Shown one piece after another: positions 5,752-6,545 of a stretch of DNA of 6,545 nucleotides. The notes beneath the pieces were generated by a model, which did no database searches, was not told the origin of the DNA, and worked only from the letters and a program-made list of their open reading frames with translations. Origin of the DNA: Candidatus Omnitrophota bacterium (GTDB lineage Bacteria > Omnitrophota > Gorgyraeia > B26-G9). The DNA lies in the NCBI GenBank assembly GCA_030630245.1, contig DAOVNL010000046.1:1-6545 (forward strand), in the 5' to 3' direction. Each line of letters begins with the position of its first letter. Within the stretch, counting starts at the first letter, position 1. A program made the translations under genes and the position numbers.

Positions 5752-6545
5752 CTACTTTTTCCCCAGTTCAAGCATTCTGTGTTTCGGATCCACTTTCCAA
5801 GAGCTTGACGCGGCAAAAAGAGCCACAAAAACTGTCATAAGGATCCAGTCCCGGCCGATAATGATAATCGCCAATCTAGGGTAATTACCGTAAGGGGATG
5901 CGATCTCCTCAAATATCGTGGTAAGCAGTAATCCTATCAATATAAGCGGTGCCACAACCTTAATAGAAACATCCCACCACCATTCTTTAAGCTCCCAAAC
6001 ACTGTAATGATTACTGTGTTCTCTTAGTCTCTTTGCCTTAAACACCCATCCGACAAGATAACATTCGAGTATCGCCGCGATAATAATCCCGTAATGCGTA
6101 ACAAAATGGTCCACAATATCAAGCCAGAGCAATCCTGCCCGGGTGGTAAAGATCATCCCGCCCAGGAACCCGATCACAGATAGAACCGAGACCACAACTT
6201 TTCGCGGGTAATGAAATTTATCGATTATCGCGGAGGTAATACCCTCCAGGATCGATATACCCGAAGATAGGCCGGCAATGACCAGGATGCCGAAAAAGAT
6301 CAACCCGAACTCACGCGAGAATGCCGGAAGCATACTTATCGCCTTAGGGTAGACAACAAAGGCAAGCCCGATCGACTCGGTTACCACCTCCCCAATCGGC
6401 TGGTTTGTTGAATGGGCCATATAACCAAGCACTGAGAACACCCCGAAACCGGCAAAAACCGAGAACAAACAGTTGAACATACAAATAATAAAGGAGTCTT
6501 TGAAAATCTGGCTTTTTTTAGGCAGATACGACGCGTATGCCAGGA
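5752..6545 (-). CDS. Sodium-dependent SNF/SLC6-family transporter, C-terminal part
   Basis: The reading frame is open to the right edge, so the N-terminal half lies outside the window; the Met codon at 6480 is internal. About 263 residues are visible, corresponding to transmembrane helices 7-12 of the LeuT fold. It begins with AYASYLPKKSQIFKDS, matching the TYASY loop before helix 7 of LeuT. Asn at 6472-6474 sits where LeuT has the Na1-site Asn286. AGLSS (serines encoded at 6262-6267) matches the AGLTS Na2-site motif in helix 8. VFSVLGYMA and GLAFVVYPKAISMLP recall animal SLC6 carriers. Hydrophobic segments for helices 9-12 follow, ending in a short basic tail. Such proteins co-transport Na+ with amino acids or related small molecules; the substrate cannot be told. 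It lies 70 bases before the EF-G-like gene. Confidence 0.9.
   Translation of the reverse strand, partial: LAYASYLPKKSQIFKDSFIICMFNCLFSVFAGFGVFSVLGYMAHSTNQPIGEVVTESIGLAFVVYPKAISMLPAFSREFGLIFFGILVIAGLSSGISILEGITSAIIDKFHYPRKVVVSVLSVIGFLGGMIFTTRAGLLWLDIVDHFVTHYGIIIAAILECYLVGWVFKAKRLREHSNHYSVWELKEWWWDVSIKVVAPLILIGLLLTTIFEEIASPYGNYPRLAIIIIGRDWILMTVFVALFAASSSWKVDPKHRMLELGKK

Noticed and set aside
1..6545. Search for CRISPR arrays, insertion sequences, tRNA or rRNA genes, toxin-antitoxin pairs or defence genes
   Set aside because: No regularly spaced repeats, transposase motifs, clover-leaf sequences or small paired genes were seen; coding density is filled by recognisable chromosomal genes.

Overview
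The window is an ordinary-looking stretch of bacterial chromosome in which every supportable gene lies on the minus strand, so transcription runs from right to left. In that order it holds: the C-terminal part of a sodium-dependent SNF/SLC6-type transporter (runs off the right edge), an EF-G-like translational GTPase (fusA2 type), a small PilV/GspI-like pseudopilin, yebC, ruvC, ruvA, ruvB, and the first 32 codons of queH (runs off the left edge).

The organism is clearly a bacterium: it has RuvABC, bacterial Shine-Dalgarno sites and ATG/GTG starts. The order yebC-ruvC-ruvA-ruvB-queH, a lone pseudopilin beside housekeeping genes, the moderate GC by eye and the divergent but intact RuvA suggest an uncultivated lineage such as Candidatus Omnitrophota or a relative. 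That is an inference from style of sequence and gene order and is not established by the window.

Layout. 5752-6545: transporter fragment. 5682-5751: a 70-base gap with an AT-rich hairpin and a very strong Shine-Dalgarno. 3624-5681: EF-G-like GTPase. 3213-3593: pseudopilin, about 30 bases behind it. 3031-3212: the only sizeable gap, a leader region with short repeats and a weak hairpin. A good sigma70-type promoter (TTGAAA-18-TATAAT) sits at the very end of the pilin gene, and its -10 box is embedded in a perfect palindrome. 1-3030: a tightly packed unit yebC-ruvC-ruvA-ruvB-queH with gaps or overlaps of 11, 4, 32 and 1 bases.

How it works together. RuvA and RuvB form the Holliday-junction branch-migration motor and RuvC cuts the junction. 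YebC is a translation or transcription factor that commonly travels with ruvC. QueH performs the last step of queuosine synthesis on tRNA and is here translationally coupled to ruvB. I found no CRISPR, mobile element, RNA gene or evident new defence system. The points most worth a second look are the promoter/palindrome before yebC, the non-canonical GTPase motifs of the EF-G paralogue, and the orphan pseudopilin.
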